Of a DNA stretch of 17,325 nucleotides, positions 7,964 to 14,440 are shown piece after piece; the stretch's first letter is position 1, and every line of letters begins with the position of its first letter. Location of the stretch: positions 1 to 17,325 of the forward strand of contig SYEN01000396.1 of the NCBI GenBank assembly GCA_005800795.1, read 5' to 3'. A model generated the notes under the pieces. That model did no database searches. It was not told the origin of the DNA and saw only the letters and a list, made by a program, of their open reading frames with translations. This DNA comes from Burkholderiales bacterium. GTDB lineage: Bacteria > Pseudomonadota > Gammaproteobacteria > Burkholderiales > SG8-41. A program made the translations under genes and the position numbers.

Positions 7964-8746
7964 ATGGAAGCCACAACCAAGGAAATCATGGCGACCGTGC
8001 TCGCGCGCGACCTCGTTGACGGCGAGTGGGTCGAAGTCGGCGCCAATCTGCCGGTGCCGCGCGCCGGCGTGCTGCTGGCGCACCTTATGTGGGGTGCGAA
8101 CATGTCGGTGATGGTGGCGATGACCAAGGCCAATGTGCTGAACGAACCGGTGATCGAGGAGTTTGAGTTGATTACCGATCACCGCGCCACGCGCTGGGCC
8201 GAGGCCTACTACCTGCACAACGATCTCGTTGAGAACATGAAGTTTCGCAAACGCGGCGTGTTTTTCGCCGGTGCGTTACAAATCGATCAATACGGCAACA
8301 GCAACCTGATCGGCATCGGCAAGAATTACAAGGCGCTCAAGTTCCGCGGCCCCGGCGCCATCGGCGTGTGCAATGCCACCGTGATGAACAGCCGCTTTCA
8401 TCTGGTGGTGAATTCACACGACCCGCGCATCTTTGTGCCGAAGTGCGATTTTATTTCCGCGCTGGGCTGGGGCAGCGGTGGCGACGATGCCCGCACCAAG
8501 CTCGGCCTGCCCGGTGGCGGCCCGCGTTACGTGGTCACGCCGCTGTGCGTGATGGATTTTGAAGACGGTACGAAGCGCATGCGCTTGAAGTCGCTGCATC
8601 CCGGCGTGAGCGTGGAAGATGTGAAGAAGAACACCGGATTTGAATTGGTGATTCCGGCCAGTGTGCCGGCCACCGAACCACCCACCGCTGAACAACTGCA
8701 TGTGTTGCGCACACGCATTGATGCACAGGGTGTGTTACGGAAGTAA
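7964..8746 (+). CDS. CoA-transferase-fold subunit B, IpdB-like
   Basis: 260 residues, beta subunit of the same complex. Classical CoA-transferases carry a catalytic glutamate in this region (pattern like FE-x-G). Here the aligned stretch reads ELITDHRA (68-75), and LITD matches the LLTD of mycobacterial IpdB, a hydrolase that lacks the transferase glutamate (recalled, not aligned by program). Further family features are QIDQYGNSNLIGIG, GGPRYVVTPLCVMDF and LHPGVSVEDVKKNTGFEL near the C-terminus, which closely match IpdB-type ends. The first ATG (7964) is one base after the IpdA-like stop. An in-frame ATG at 7988 has a better ribosome site (AAGGA), but the longer form covers the family N-terminus. 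Function is probably C-C hydrolysis; true CoA transfer is not excluded. Confidence 0.85.
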   Translation: MEATTKEIMATVLARDLVDGEWVEVGANLPVPRAGVLLAHLMWGANMSVMVAMTKANVLNEPVIEEFELITDHRATRWAEAYYLHNDLVENMKFRKRGVFFAGALQIDQYGNSNLIGIGKNYKALKFRGPGAIGVCNATVMNSRFHLVVNSHDPRIFVPKCDFISALGWGSGGDDARTKLGLPGGGPRYVVTPLCVMDFEDGTKRMRLKSLHPGVSVEDVKKNTGFELVIPASVPATEPPTAEQLHVLRTRIDAQGVLRK

Positions 8747-8775
8747 CGAATAGACGGAAACCACAACTACCAACA

Positions 8776-8870
8776 CTGTCGTTCCCGCGCAGGCGGGAAC
8801 CCATAGTGCAGTGCCATAGGGCACAACGCATGGATTCCCGCCTCATTTGCGTGAATGTCGGGAATGACAG
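8776..8870. repeat. REP/BIME-like repeat, copy 1
   Basis: It is bounded by CTGTCGTTCCCG (8776-8787) and its near complement CGGGAATGACAG. Inside is a perfect hairpin, GTTCCCGC-GCAG-GCGGGAAC (8781-8800), then ATGGATTCCCGCC. It fills most of the gap between the IpdB-like and citryl-CoA-lyase-like genes. A second copy is at 11725-11807. It probably folds in the mRNA and may set gene-to-gene expression ratio (inference). Confidence 0.88.
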
Positions 8871-8910
8871 CGGAAAGATTTACTTGCTCACAAACAGTTA
8901 CGGAGAACAC

Positions 8911-9696
8911 ATGGCACACGAATGGGCCACCAAAATCAGCCGCGTCATGGACGGCAAAGTCATCATCCACGGCTACTCGCATGAAGGCCTGATTGGCGAT
9001 TACACCTACGCCGATGGCGTATTCCTGACGATACGCGGCGAGCTGCCGACGAAGCAGGAAAGCAAGATGATGGACGCCATGCTGAATAGCCTGCTCGATC
9101 ATGGCTTTGTCGCGGCCAGTGTGCTGGCGGCGCGTTATGCGGCCTCCGGCAACCCGCAATTGGTGCCGGGCACGGCAGCTGGTTTGCTGACCGCGGGCTC
9201 CAACACCATTTCACCGCAACACAGCGCCGAGTTTCTCGACAACGCGGTGAAGATGATGAAGGCTGACAACATCACGATGGAGGAAACCGCCAAACGCGTG
9301 GTGGCCGACATCCGCGCCAAGAAAAAACGCATCCCTGGCTTGGGCCACCCCACGCACAAGGGGGACGACTTCCGCGCCATCAGGCTGCGTGCGATTGCTG
9401 CCGAGAATGGCTTCGTTGGCGACAAAATCAAAATGTTCGAGACCATCCACGCCGAGTTTGTGCGCGTGAGCAACCGTCAGGGCCTGTGCATCAACGTTGA
9501 TGGCATGCTGGGCGCCATCATGAGTGAGATGGGTTTCCGCCCGATGCAGATGGCGGCGGTGGCCTTGATCGCGGTGGTGCCGGGCATCATGGCGCATGTG
9601 ATCGAAGAGATCGAGGAAGGCAAGCCGTTGCGCATTGTGCGCGATGAGGATTGTGATTATTTGGGCAAGGCGGAAAGGCCAGTGCCTAAGAAGTGA
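8911..9696 (+). CDS. citryl-CoA lyase / citrate synthase superfamily protein
   Basis: 261 residues from the ATG at 8911, preceded by CGGAGAA; an extension to 8806 runs into the REP repeat and is rejected. Motifs align with the lyase domain of ATP-citrate lyase and with stand-alone citryl-CoA lyases: AAGLLTAG (89-96), IPGLGHPTHK (141-150, catalytic His 146) and CINVDGMLGA (193-202, catalytic Asp 197). The first citrate-synthase histidine motif is absent, as in citryl-CoA lyases. Length also fits those and is much shorter than citrate synthase (about 430). Expected chemistry is cleavage of a citryl-CoA-like 3-hydroxy-3-carboxyacyl-CoA to a 2-oxo acid and an acyl-CoA. No citryl-CoA synthetase is nearby, so the natural substrate is probably a pathway intermediate, not citryl-CoA. 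Cytoplasmic. Confidence 0.82.
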   Translation: MAHEWATKISRVMDGKVIIHGYSHEGLIGDYTYADGVFLTIRGELPTKQESKMMDAMLNSLLDHGFVAASVLAARYAASGNPQLVPGTAAGLLTAGSNTISPQHSAEFLDNAVKMMKADNITMEETAKRVVADIRAKKKRIPGLGHPTHKGDDFRAIRLRAIAAENGFVGDKIKMFETIHAEFVRVSNRQGLCINVDGMLGAIMSEMGFRPMQMAAVALIAVVPGIMAHVIEEIEEGKPLRIVRDEDCDYLGKAERPVPKK

Positions 9697-9714
9697 GGCG
9701 TGAGGGGTGAGGCG
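9696..9714 (+). repeat. 19-base repeat at a gene end, copy 1
   Basis: AGGCGTGAGGGGTGAGGCG starts within the TGA stop of the citryl-CoA-lyase-like gene and is followed by TAAGGCGTAAC. An exact second copy spans the stop of the second SDR gene at 11642-11660. It resembles degenerate GTGAGGCG tandem units. Confidence 0.75.
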
Positions 9715-9759
9715 TAAGGCGTAACCCCATCTGTCAGAGATGCATTCGAGGAGAACACA

Positions 9760-10797
9760 ATGAGCGACGACAAAATCAAGTGGGATCAAGTAGACAAATG
9801 GGTGGCGCGTCAAGGCCTTAAAACCACCTGGCGGCCCTATGGCATGCCCGAAGTGCTGGACCCTTTCACCAGCCGCTTCGCCGACGTGGACCCCATGCCG
9901 AAGTGGGACATCCCTAAAAAGGTGATGATCGCGGCCACCATCACCGGCGCGTTTTTTAGCAAGCGCAGCAACCCGAATCAACCGATCACGGTACGGGAAA
10001 TCCGTGATTCGGCCGAGGAATGCATCAAGGCCGGTGCACCCAGCATACACATCCATGTGCGCGACGACGGCGGCTTTAACGCACTCGACCCGCAGCGCTT
10101 TCACGACGTGATCGCGCCGCTGAAAAAGAAATATCCCGATGTGATGTTCGACGGCTGCCTGGTGGCGGTGACTGACGAAGAAAGCGCGGTGATGGAATCC
10201 ACCATGAAGATGGGGCTCTTCGACGCACTGCCCGTCAACACCACCGCCATCTGCTGCGGTGACAGCATGTTTTTCAAGGCGCCGCATGTGGTGATCAAAA
10301 AGGCGCAACTGGCGCAACTGCATGGCGCCAAACCCATTATCTCGGTCTACGACGATGGCGACATCGACAACGCGCGTCGCTTTCTGGTGGCGAGCAAGCT
10401 GGTGAAGCCGCCCTACTACTGGCTGATTCTGCCAGCACTCCCCGGTTGCGCACCGATGCACAACCCGCAGCAGATGGTCGATGGCCTGATGCGCATGGTG
10501 CGCACGATTCGCGATATTGATCCCAACTGTTTTATTTTGGTGTGCGCCGCTGGCCGTGCCAGCACCTATCTCACCACCTTTGCCACGCTGCTCGGCCTGC
10601 ATGTGCGCGTGGGCATGGAAGACACGCTGTGGCCGTACCCGCATCGCGACGACATCATCAAGCGCAACGTCGATCACTTCTTGCAGATGAAGCAAATAGC
10701 CCAGCTACTGGGCCGTGAATTGATGACGCCCGCCGAATACCGCGAAGCGCTGGGCATGGCGCCCAAGGCTGTCACCGCTGTTGCCGGAGCGAAATAG
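9760..10797 (+). CDS. beta-keto acid cleavage enzyme (BKACE, DUF849; Kce-type)
   Basis: 345 residues. The metal site of the family is visible: H97 and H99 in HIHVRDDGG, and E287-D288 in HVRVGMEDTLW. MIAATITGAFFSK (56-68) is the typical first strand. BKACE proteins use Zn and acetyl-CoA to convert a beta-keto acid into acetoacetate plus a CoA ester; the founding member cleaves 3-keto-5-aminohexanoate in lysine fermentation. Family members are usually near 270-310 residues; here an extra N-terminal stretch of about 50 residues (DKWVARQGLKTTWRPYGMPE) precedes the barrel. GAGGAGA lies before the ATG. The next gene starts directly after this stop codon, so both are co-translated. The specific beta-keto acid is unknown; lysine degradation is unlikely because no other lysine-fermentation genes are present. 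Confidence 0.92.
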   Translation: MSDDKIKWDQVDKWVARQGLKTTWRPYGMPEVLDPFTSRFADVDPMPKWDIPKKVMIAATITGAFFSKRSNPNQPITVREIRDSAEECIKAGAPSIHIHVRDDGGFNALDPQRFHDVIAPLKKKYPDVMFDGCLVAVTDEESAVMESTMKMGLFDALPVNTTAICCGDSMFFKAPHVVIKKAQLAQLHGAKPIISVYDDGDIDNARRFLVASKLVKPPYYWLILPALPGCAPMHNPQQMVDGLMRMVRTIRDIDPNCFILVCAAGRASTYLTTFATLLGLHVRVGMEDTLWPYPHRDDIIKRNVDHFLQMKQIAQLLGRELMTPAEYREALGMAPKAVTAVAGAK

Positions 10798-11649
10798 ATG
10801 GCTGATTTCACAGGCAAAGTAGCGCTGGTTACCGGCGGTGGCCGCGGCTTGGGCCAAGGCACCTGCGTAGAGCTGGCATCACGTGGCGCGATGGTGGCAG
10901 TCGCGGACCGCAAACCCGAAATAGCAGAGGAAACCGTCGCCCTGTGCAACAAAGCGGCCATGAACGGCAAGGGCGCAAAGGCTTTCGTCTTCGATCAGGC
11001 CAAAGGCGACAGCGTTGAAGCCATGGTGGCCGAAGTCGCCGCGCACTACGGCCAGATCGATCTCTTATTTGCCAACGCAGGCACCGGCAAATTCGTACCC
11101 CTCGTAGATATGAAGAAAGCCGACTGGGATTTCATCATGCAGGTGAATCTCAACGGCGCGTTTTATGTTTGCCAAGAGGTTGCAAAACGCATGATCGCGC
11201 GCGGCAAAGGCGGCAAAATCGTATTGACCGCGTCGTCAGGCTCCAAAGTGATTGCCGATCAACTCGGCGCCTACTGCGCCTCCAAGGCCGCGGTAGAAAT
11301 GCTGATGAAGCATATGGCCGCCGAACTCGGCAACTACCGCATCAACGTCAACGCCATCCTGCCCGGTGTGATCGAAACCGGCATGACCACGCCGATGCTG
11401 CGCGATGAGCGCATGCAACGCATGCTGATCCGCGAAACGCCGGTGGGCCGCTGGGGCAAGCCGGAGGATGTGGCGAAACTCGTGGCGTTTTTATTGTCCG
11501 ACGATGCCTCATACATCAACGGTGAAGGCATCATGATCGACGGCGGGCAAACGCTGCATGGCTTCCCTCGCTGGTACGCGCTGGATTACACCAAGGACAA
11601 TGTGTGTGACTGGGAAGAACGGTTTAATGAGTATCCCTATAAGGCGTGA
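10798..11649 (+). CDS. SDR-family NAD(P)-dependent oxidoreductase with C-terminal extension
   Basis: 283 residues. It shows TGGGRGLG (12-19), NAG (93-95) and catalytic N117, S146, Y159 and K163 (YCASK), then PGVIETGM and MIDGGQT. After the normal SDR end a further 25 or so residues rich in aromatics follow (HGFPRWYALDY, DWEERFNEYPYKA); these may close over the active site or an interface. The ATG directly follows the BKACE TAG with no gap, so translation is coupled. It is more diverged from the SDR at 6196-6948 than a recent duplicate would be. Likely oxidises or reduces a hydroxy/keto intermediate close to the BKACE step (inference from coupling). Confidence 0.9.
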   Translation: MADFTGKVALVTGGGRGLGQGTCVELASRGAMVAVADRKPEIAEETVALCNKAAMNGKGAKAFVFDQAKGDSVEAMVAEVAAHYGQIDLLFANAGTGKFVPLVDMKKADWDFIMQVNLNGAFYVCQEVAKRMIARGKGGKIVLTASSGSKVIADQLGAYCASKAAVEMLMKHMAAELGNYRINVNAILPGVIETGMTTPMLRDERMQRMLIRETPVGRWGKPEDVAKLVAFLLSDDASYINGEGIMIDGGQTLHGFPRWYALDYTKDNVCDWEERFNEYPYKA

Positions 11650-11660
11650 GGGGTGAGGCG
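11642..11660 (+). repeat. 19-base repeat at a gene end, copy 2
   Basis: AGGCGTGAGGGGTGAGGCG, identical to 9696-9714. It supplies the last alanine codon and the TGA stop of the SDR gene, so the repeat has become part of a coding end. Confidence 0.75.
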
Positions 11661-11724
11661 CAATAGGCCACATCATTCGCGAACGTTCTTGGTGTGCCTT
11701 GCAACGCACGTCAACATCCAGACA

Positions 11725-11807
11725 CTGTCGTTCCCACGCAGGCGGGAACCCATAACACCGCAGCCCCGCAGTCACCGCATGGATTCCCGCCTTAGCGGGA
11801 ATGACAG
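11725..11807. repeat. REP/BIME-like repeat, copy 2
   Basis: It is bounded by CTGTCGTTCCCA and GCGGGAATGACAG. It holds two hairpins, GTTCCCACGCAGGCGGGAAC (11730-11749) and ATTCCCGC-CTTA-GCGGGAAT (11783-11802). It matches copy 1 at 8776-8870 in both ends and in the central CGCATGGATTCCCGCC. Both copies are followed within about 20 bases by CTTGCTCAC, so similarity may continue past the palindromes. It occupies the gap before the second FAD oxidoreductase. Confidence 0.88.
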
Positions 11808-11851
11808 GTTTCAGTTTTTCTTGCTCACGATGCAGTACTAGTTGTCGACAG

Positions 11852-13381
11852 ATGCCACCACTCAAGCGCGTACTAACTGACGTCATCGTAGTCGGCGGCG
11901 GCGGCGCGGCCTTGGCCGCCGCCAGCGCGGCCCGCAGCGCCGGTGCAGACGTCATCCTCCTAGAAAAAAATCCACAACTCGGCGGCTCAACTGCGTGGTC
12001 AGTAGGCTCCGTCACTGCCACGCAAACTCCGCATCAACATAAAGCTGGCATCCTCGGCGACAACCCGCAACACCACCTCGAAGACCTCCGGCTCTTTTCA
12101 CGAGCACTCAGGCTCGAACACTGCGATAACTTCGAGCTGGGCCGCCTGCTGTGCGAGTACTCGCCGGCGATGTTCGATTGGCTGCTCTCCACTGGCCTCG
12201 AATTCGTAGGCCCTTTCCCCGAGCCGCCGCATCGTGTCCCCCGCATGCACAATGTGCTGCCCAATTCGCGTGCGTTTCCGTGGTTGCTGGGGAGGCATTG
12301 TCGCAAGCAGGGCGTGGATATACGCCTGAACACCGAAGTGCTGCACCTCATCATGGATAAGGCGAAGGGTGACCGTGCGCACGGAGTACTGGCGCGCGCA
12401 GCCGACGGCTCATGCAGCGAATACATTGCCCGCAAAGGCGTGGTGCTGGCTGCGGGCGATTACAGCGGCGGGCGAGAACTCAAGGCGCGCTTCTCATCGG
12501 AACTCATCGCCAACGTTGATGCCGTCAATGCCACCAACACCGGTGACGGTATCCGCATGGGGTTGGAGAACGGCGGCACGGTGATCAACGGCGATTACAT
12601 CCGCGGCCCGATTCTGCGTTTTGTGCCCCCCATGCACACCACCTTTGAGAAATCGCTCCCGCCGCTGCCCGCCATTACGAAACTGCTGCATTGGGGTTTT
12701 GATCATTTACCCAAGCGTATCCTGAGGCCAGTGTTGATGAACTACCTCACCACGGCGCTGGCGCCCGAAAATAGCCTCTACGAGCATGGTGCGATTTTGG
12801 TCGACAGGGACGGTCTGCGCTTTGGGGATGAACGCGACCAGCCGGCACGTAACGCCGCTTTACGGCCCGACGGTATGGCGTGGATGATTTTTGACAGCAC
12901 GGTAGCCGATCAATATCAGCAGTGGCCACATTTCGTTTCAACCGCACCCTCCATCGGTTATGCCTATCTCGAAGACTACCGCCGCACCCGGCGGGACATT
13001 TTTCACTGTGCCGCCACGCCCGGCGAACTGGCCGCCAGCATGAAGTTGCCCCGTACCGCCTTTGAAAAAACGCTGGCGGATTACAACGCCAATGCCGCTG
13101 CAAGCGACGCACCCGTTCGCGGCGACCGCCCAGCCATCGTGAAGCCGCCGTTCTACGCGCTAGGCCCGGCCAAGGCGTACATCATCTTCACCAACGGCGG
13201 CCTAAAGGTCACGCTGAATCTGGAAGTGGTCGGCAAGAACGAACAGATCATTCCCGGCCTGTATGCCGCTGGCGCCAACGGCCAAAGCGGCATGCTGCTC
13301 GAAGGCCACGGCCATCATTTGGGATGGGCATTTGTATCGGGGCTTATTGCTGGAAAAAACGCGGCGCAGGCCCAAGCCTGA
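11852..13381 (+). CDS. FAD-dependent oxidoreductase, fumarate reductase / ketosteroid dehydrogenase family (paralogue of 835-2325)
   Basis: About 509 residues from the ATG at 11852; the ribosome site is weak (GTCGACAG), and a longer reading begins inside the REP repeat. The FAD motif VIVVGGGGAALAAA (11-24), LLEKNPQLGGSTA (36-48) and the C-terminal GGLKVTLNLEVVGKN, IIPGLYAAGANGQSG and EGHGHHLGWAFVSG match the flavoprotein at 835-2325 along its whole length. EPPHRVPRMHNVLPNS here corresponds to EPPHRKPRMHQIMPNS there. The shared PPHR-PRMH-PNS block is probably a subfamily signature near the substrate site. Last gene of the rightward operon. Two diverged copies in one cluster suggest two dehydrogenation or reduction steps on related intermediates. 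Confidence 0.85.
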   Translation: MPPLKRVLTDVIVVGGGGAALAAASAARSAGADVILLEKNPQLGGSTAWSVGSVTATQTPHQHKAGILGDNPQHHLEDLRLFSRALRLEHCDNFELGRLLCEYSPAMFDWLLSTGLEFVGPFPEPPHRVPRMHNVLPNSRAFPWLLGRHCRKQGVDIRLNTEVLHLIMDKAKGDRAHGVLARAADGSCSEYIARKGVVLAAGDYSGGRELKARFSSELIANVDAVNATNTGDGIRMGLENGGTVINGDYIRGPILRFVPPMHTTFEKSLPPLPAITKLLHWGFDHLPKRILRPVLMNYLTTALAPENSLYEHGAILVDRDGLRFGDERDQPARNAALRPDGMAWMIFDSTVADQYQQWPHFVSTAPSIGYAYLEDYRRTRRDIFHCAATPGELAASMKLPRTAFEKTLADYNANAAASDAPVRGDRPAIVKPPFYALGPAKAYIIFTNGGLKVTLNLEVVGKNEQIIPGLYAAGANGQSGMLLEGHGHHLGWAFVSGLIAGKNAAQAQA

Positions 13382-13397
13382 GTGGGCAGAGCGCCTG

Positions 13398-13664
13398 CTA
13401 CTTCGGCAACAGCATATCGACGATTACGCGCACCAGTTCGACAAACGCGCGCATGAGCAAAAACAAAAATGCCGATGCAACCACGCCCATCGCAATAACC
13501 CACGGCGGAATGCTGCACACCGCGACACACAGCACGCTCGCCAGCAGCGGCAGCACGCCGCAGACAATTGCAATCCAGTCACCGTGTTTGACGATGAATT
13601 GCAGCATCCAGTACGGTGAAGGCGGGGTTTCGTAGGTATCGTTCATGATGTTCAGTGGATGCAT
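13398..13664 (-). CDS. small two-helix membrane protein of unknown function
   Basis: 88 residues from the ATG at 13664, or 82 from an in-frame ATG at 13646 (MNDTYETPP); neither has a convincing ribosome site. Two hydrophobic segments are plain: residues about 30-52 (IAIVCGVLPLLASVLCVAVC) and 54-75 (PWVIAMGVVASAFLFLLMRA). A short amphipathic tail, VRVIVDMLLPK, follows. It is predicted to sit in the inner membrane. No family is recognised. It lies tail-to-tail with the FAD oxidoreductase (16 bases apart) and downstream of the maleate-isomerase-like gene. Copy C of the dispersed AT-rich motif abuts its 5' end. Codon positions and hydrophobic pattern support it being real. Confidence 0.6.
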   Translation of the reverse strand: MHPLNIMNDTYETPPSPYWMLQFIVKHGDWIAIVCGVLPLLASVLCVAVCSIPPWVIAMGVVASAFLFLLMRAFVELVRVIVDMLLPK

Positions 13665-13665
13665 C

Positions 13666-13680
13666 GTAAGTATTTGTTTT
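13666..13680 (+). repeat. AT-rich dispersed motif, copy C
   Basis: GTAAGTATTTGTTTT followed by TATTGATATTTTAATG. It lies in the 38-base gap between the small membrane protein and the maleate-isomerase-like gene, one base from the possible ATG at 13664. Confidence 0.75.
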
Positions 13681-13702
13681 TATTGATATTTTAATGCTGC
13701 GC

Positions 13703-14440
13703 TTAATGATCCGCCAGCAAGCTACCATAGCCACTGATCGAGTGAGGCACCCCCGCAGCCCGCAACAACTTCCACAACGTTGCCTGCGTGGAAGTAATCA
13801 CCGGTTTGCCGCTTTCCGCCTCGATGCGTGCCACGACGTCCTGAGAATTCATGTTCAAGCAGGTAATCAACGACGCGTCTGCGCCGCCGTCACCACTTTG
13901 GCGCCAGGATTTTTTCCATAGCGCGTAGATATCCTCTGCCGTGGGGTCGGCCAGCGCAAAGGCATCGGCTATGCCCAAATGCGCCGAACCCACAATCTCA
14001 AAACCGGCAGCGGAAAAGAACACATGCTCGGCGTCGTCGATGGCCTTGGTGTAGGGTGAGCAAACAGCGATACGCCTCGCCCCTGCTGCGCGTAAAGCCT
14101 CAATGATGGCGCTGGTGGCGGTAAATGCCGGCACGCCTGCTGCCTGATTCAGCTCGTGATTCAGGCGCCCGTCGTACTCCAGCCCCTGCACGATGCTGGA
14201 AGCCGTACAGCAGTACGCCACGCTCGCCGGCTTGCAGCTCATGATCTGCTTTACGCCACGCAGGCCTTCCTCACGATCCATACGTACCAGTGCGTCCGCA
14301 GTCAGATTGTTGTCGAGAAACATGCGTGCGGCGTGCACCGTGACGCCCGGCGGGCACACGCGGCTGAACCAAGGCTCCACCACCGTGTTCACGCTGGGCA
14401 CGATGACGCCAATGCGCACACCCGTTGCCACGTTACTCAC
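13703..14440 (-). CDS. maleate cis-trans isomerase / arylmalonate decarboxylase family protein (Asp/Glu racemase superfamily)
   Basis: About 245 residues from a GTG at 14440 that overlaps the TGA of the upstream MmgE/PrpD gene (GTGA). A GTG at 14431 is nearly as good, with GGGGA at better spacing; a longer ORF reading to 14551 lies inside the upstream gene and is rejected. GVIVPSVNTVVEP (11-23) holds the Asn motif of maleate isomerases. Two catalytic cysteines are expected: C78 in VAYCCTASS and C194 in LITCLNMNS match. Such enzymes isomerise maleate to fumarate or decarboxylate/racemise similar diacids without cofactors, using paired cysteines. With the PrpD-type neighbour this suggests isomerisation of an unsaturated diacid or tricarboxylate (inference). 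The doubled CC is mildly unusual. Confidence 0.85.
   Translation of the reverse strand: MSNVATGVRIGVIVPSVNTVVEPWFSRVCPPGVTVHAARMFLDNNLTADALVRMDREEGLRGVKQIMSCKPASVAYCCTASSIVQGLEYDGRLNHELNQAAGVPAFTATSAIIEALRAAGARRIAVCSPYTKAIDDAEHVFFSAAGFEIVGSAHLGIADAFALADPTAEDIYALWKKSWRQSGDGGADASLITCLNMNSQDVVARIEAESGKPVITSTQATLWKLLRAAGVPHSISGYGSLLADH

Noticed and set aside
8806..8910. Upstream extension of the citryl-CoA-lyase-like gene
   Set aside because: It reads through the REP repeat. The ATG at 8911 has a clear ribosome site and matches family length.
9211..10695. 494-residue open frame on the minus strand opposite the lyase and BKACE genes
   Set aside because: It is an antisense shadow of two well-supported genes. 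It is His/Arg/Ala-rich, crosses their intergenic gap and has no recognisable motif.
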